The notes beneath the pieces are model-generated. The model was not told the DNA's origin and made no database searches. It worked only from the letters and a program-made list of their open reading frames with translations. A stretch of 6,487 nt of DNA from Chloroflexota bacterium (GTDB lineage Bacteria > Chloroflexota > Anaerolineae > B4-G1 > SLSP01): assembly GCA_022707665.1 (NCBI GenBank), contig JAKJAE010000162.1, forward strand, positions 1 to 6,487. The letters are read 5' to 3'. Below are positions 5,403 to 6,487 of the stretch, piece after piece. The position numbers and the translations under genes were made by a program. How positions within the stretch are numbered: the first letter of the stretch is position 1; each line of letters begins with the position of its first letter.

Positions 5403-6487
5403 ATGCATCTGAAGCAGGCCAGGCTTATTTTCCGCATTGTGGGGCTTCTGGTTCTTGGTTCGTCGGGCATAGCCCTCGGCTCATTGTTGGGACAGTTCCC
5501 GGCGGTCTCCGATTCGGTTCATCTGACTGTGATGATCGCTGCTGGTCTCCTGGGGGCTATCCTGGGATGGTTGCTGATGCCGCGCCTTGCATTGGGACCG
5601 TTTACCCGCCTGCGGAAAGCTGTGCAGCAGGTGTCTGCGGCCGTCATTTTCGCGGCAACACTTGGGCTTTTCATCGGGCTGGCATTGGGGGCCATTGCAG
5701 CCTACCCGGTGTCCCTTCTGCCGCAACCTCTGGGGCAGTTCTTACCCATCATTGTGGCTGCTGCATTCGGGTATGTAGGGCTCACCGTTGCGCTGGCGCG
5801 GCCCGATCTCATGCAGAGCTTCCGTGAGCGCTTCGGGACCAAGGAACCGCTATCTGCCTCGCCGGCCCCTGCCCCCGCGGCGCCCCATATGGCAGTATTG
5901 CTCGACACGAGCGTGATCATTGACGGGCGTATCGCTGATATCTGCCGTACAGGCTTCATCCAAGGCGAACTCGTTGTCCCGTTGTTTGTGCTCAACGAGT
6001 TACAGCACGTCGCTGACTCGGCCGATACACTTCGGCGGAACCGAGGACGTCGTGGCCTTGAGATACTTCGGCAGCTTCAGGAAGCATCCCCTGTGCCGGT
6101 AAGGCTTCTGGACGACGATGTTCCCACGGCCCGCGAAGTTGATGACAAGCTGATCGTTCTGGCCAGAGACATGGGAGCATCCATCCTCACCAACGACTAC
6201 AACTTGAACCGCGTGGCTGAGCTTCAGTCGATTCCCGTCTTGAACGTGAATGAGTTGGCCAATGCCGTCAAGACGGTTCTGTTGCCCGGCGAGAGCTTCA
6301 CGATCCACGTGCTGCAGGAGGGCAAGGAGTACAACCAAGGCGTGGGCTACCTCGACGATGGGACTATGGTCGTGGTGGAGGAGGGGGCCGGTTTCATCGG
6401 GTCAACGATTGAGGTTGTCGTCAGCAAGGTCCTGCAGACAGCCGCTGGGCGGATGATCTTCGCTCGTCCCATCACGTCGGGCAACTA
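5403..6487 (+). CDS. Integral-membrane PIN/TRAM-domain protein, YacL family (3' end beyond the window)
   Basis: A probable membrane-bound ribonuclease-fold protein; 361 codons are visible and the frame is still open at the edge. Four hydrophobic segments (about 8-30, 41-59, 79-100 and 113-131) are followed by an Ala/Pro linker (149-161). A PIN domain (about 163-285) follows, with the expected acidic residues: Asp168 in LLDTS, Glu199 in LNEL, Asp247/248 in VDDKL and Asp265 in TNDYN. A TRAM domain (about 293-357), a predicted RNA-binding beta-barrel, ends in LQTAAGRMIFARP, close to the C-terminus of B. subtilis YacL (about 366 aa). The final TA of the window could therefore begin a stop codon. 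ATG 5403 is supported by GGAG (5391-5394). PIN domains are usually Mg2+-dependent nucleases, but the RNA target of this family is not established. The divergent zinc-ribbon gene shares its upstream region; in Firmicutes yacL is followed by ispD, which cannot be tested here. Confidence 0.9.
   Translation, partial: MHLKQARLIFRIVGLLVLGSSGIALGSLLGQFPAVSDSVHLTVMIAAGLLGAILGWLLMPRLALGPFTRLRKAVQQVSAAVIFAATLGLFIGLALGAIAAYPVSLLPQPLGQFLPIIVAAAFGYVGLTVALARPDLMQSFRERFGTKEPLSASPAPAPAAPHMAVLLDTSVIIDGRIADICRTGFIQGELVVPLFVLNELQHVADSADTLRRNRGRRGLEILRQLQEASPVPVRLLDDDVPTAREVDDKLIVLARDMGASILTNDYNLNRVAELQSIPVLNVNELANAVKTVLLPGESFTIHVLQEGKEYNQGVGYLDDGTMVVVEEGAGFIGSTIEVVVSKVLQTAAGRMIFARPITSGN

Noticed and set aside
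5567..5827. Plus-strand frame rich in Cys and His overlapping the PIN/TRAM gene
   Set aside because: It is out of frame with a well-supported membrane protein, and the Cys/His pattern has no regular zinc-finger spacing.

Overview
The window looks like chromosomal DNA from a moderately GC-rich, free-living bacterium, most plausibly a member of the Chloroflexota (Anaerolineae/Caldilineae type). This rests on gene style only: a secreted LysM protein with long Thr-Pro linkers and a C-terminal membrane anchor, a LysW-like zinc ribbon, a YacL-type PIN/TRAM membrane protein, and ordinary sigma70-like promoters and Shine-Dalgarno sites. No RNA gene, insertion sequence, CRISPR array or phage gene was seen.

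Left part (1-2818, + strand): an ABC import operon. A few codons at the left edge may be the end of a substrate-binding protein gene. A fused two-domain permease (47-1741) follows, then its ATPase (1775-2818). The family is the Fe3+/thiamine type (FbpB/ThiP with FbpC). Substrate cannot be decided without the binding protein.

Middle (2819-4721, + strand): a near-consensus promoter (2906-2933) and a leader of about 145 nt with possible alternative RNA pairings precede a gene for a cell-surface protein. Its order is signal peptide, 'NPGFE' jelly-roll-like domain, Thr/Pro linker, LysM, second linker, SdrD_B/Cna-B-like domain, acidic linker and C-terminal transmembrane anchor.

Right part (4722-6487): a minus-strand gene (4830-5117) encodes a 95-aa protein with a LysW-like zinc ribbon fused to a very acidic tail. 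It has its own promoter and an intrinsic terminator lying between it and the convergent surface-protein gene. Back-to-back with its promoter is a divergent + strand promoter (5188-5215). That promoter leads, through a leader of about 180 nt, into a four-helix PIN/TRAM protein (5403 to the window edge), which is open at the right end and nearly complete.

Four transcription units are therefore visible: the importer, the surface protein, the zinc-ribbon gene and the PIN/TRAM gene. Nothing indicates that they work as one pathway. The least conventional items are the LysW-like acidic protein, which lacks the usual C-terminal EDWGE carrier motif, and the domain combination of the surface protein.
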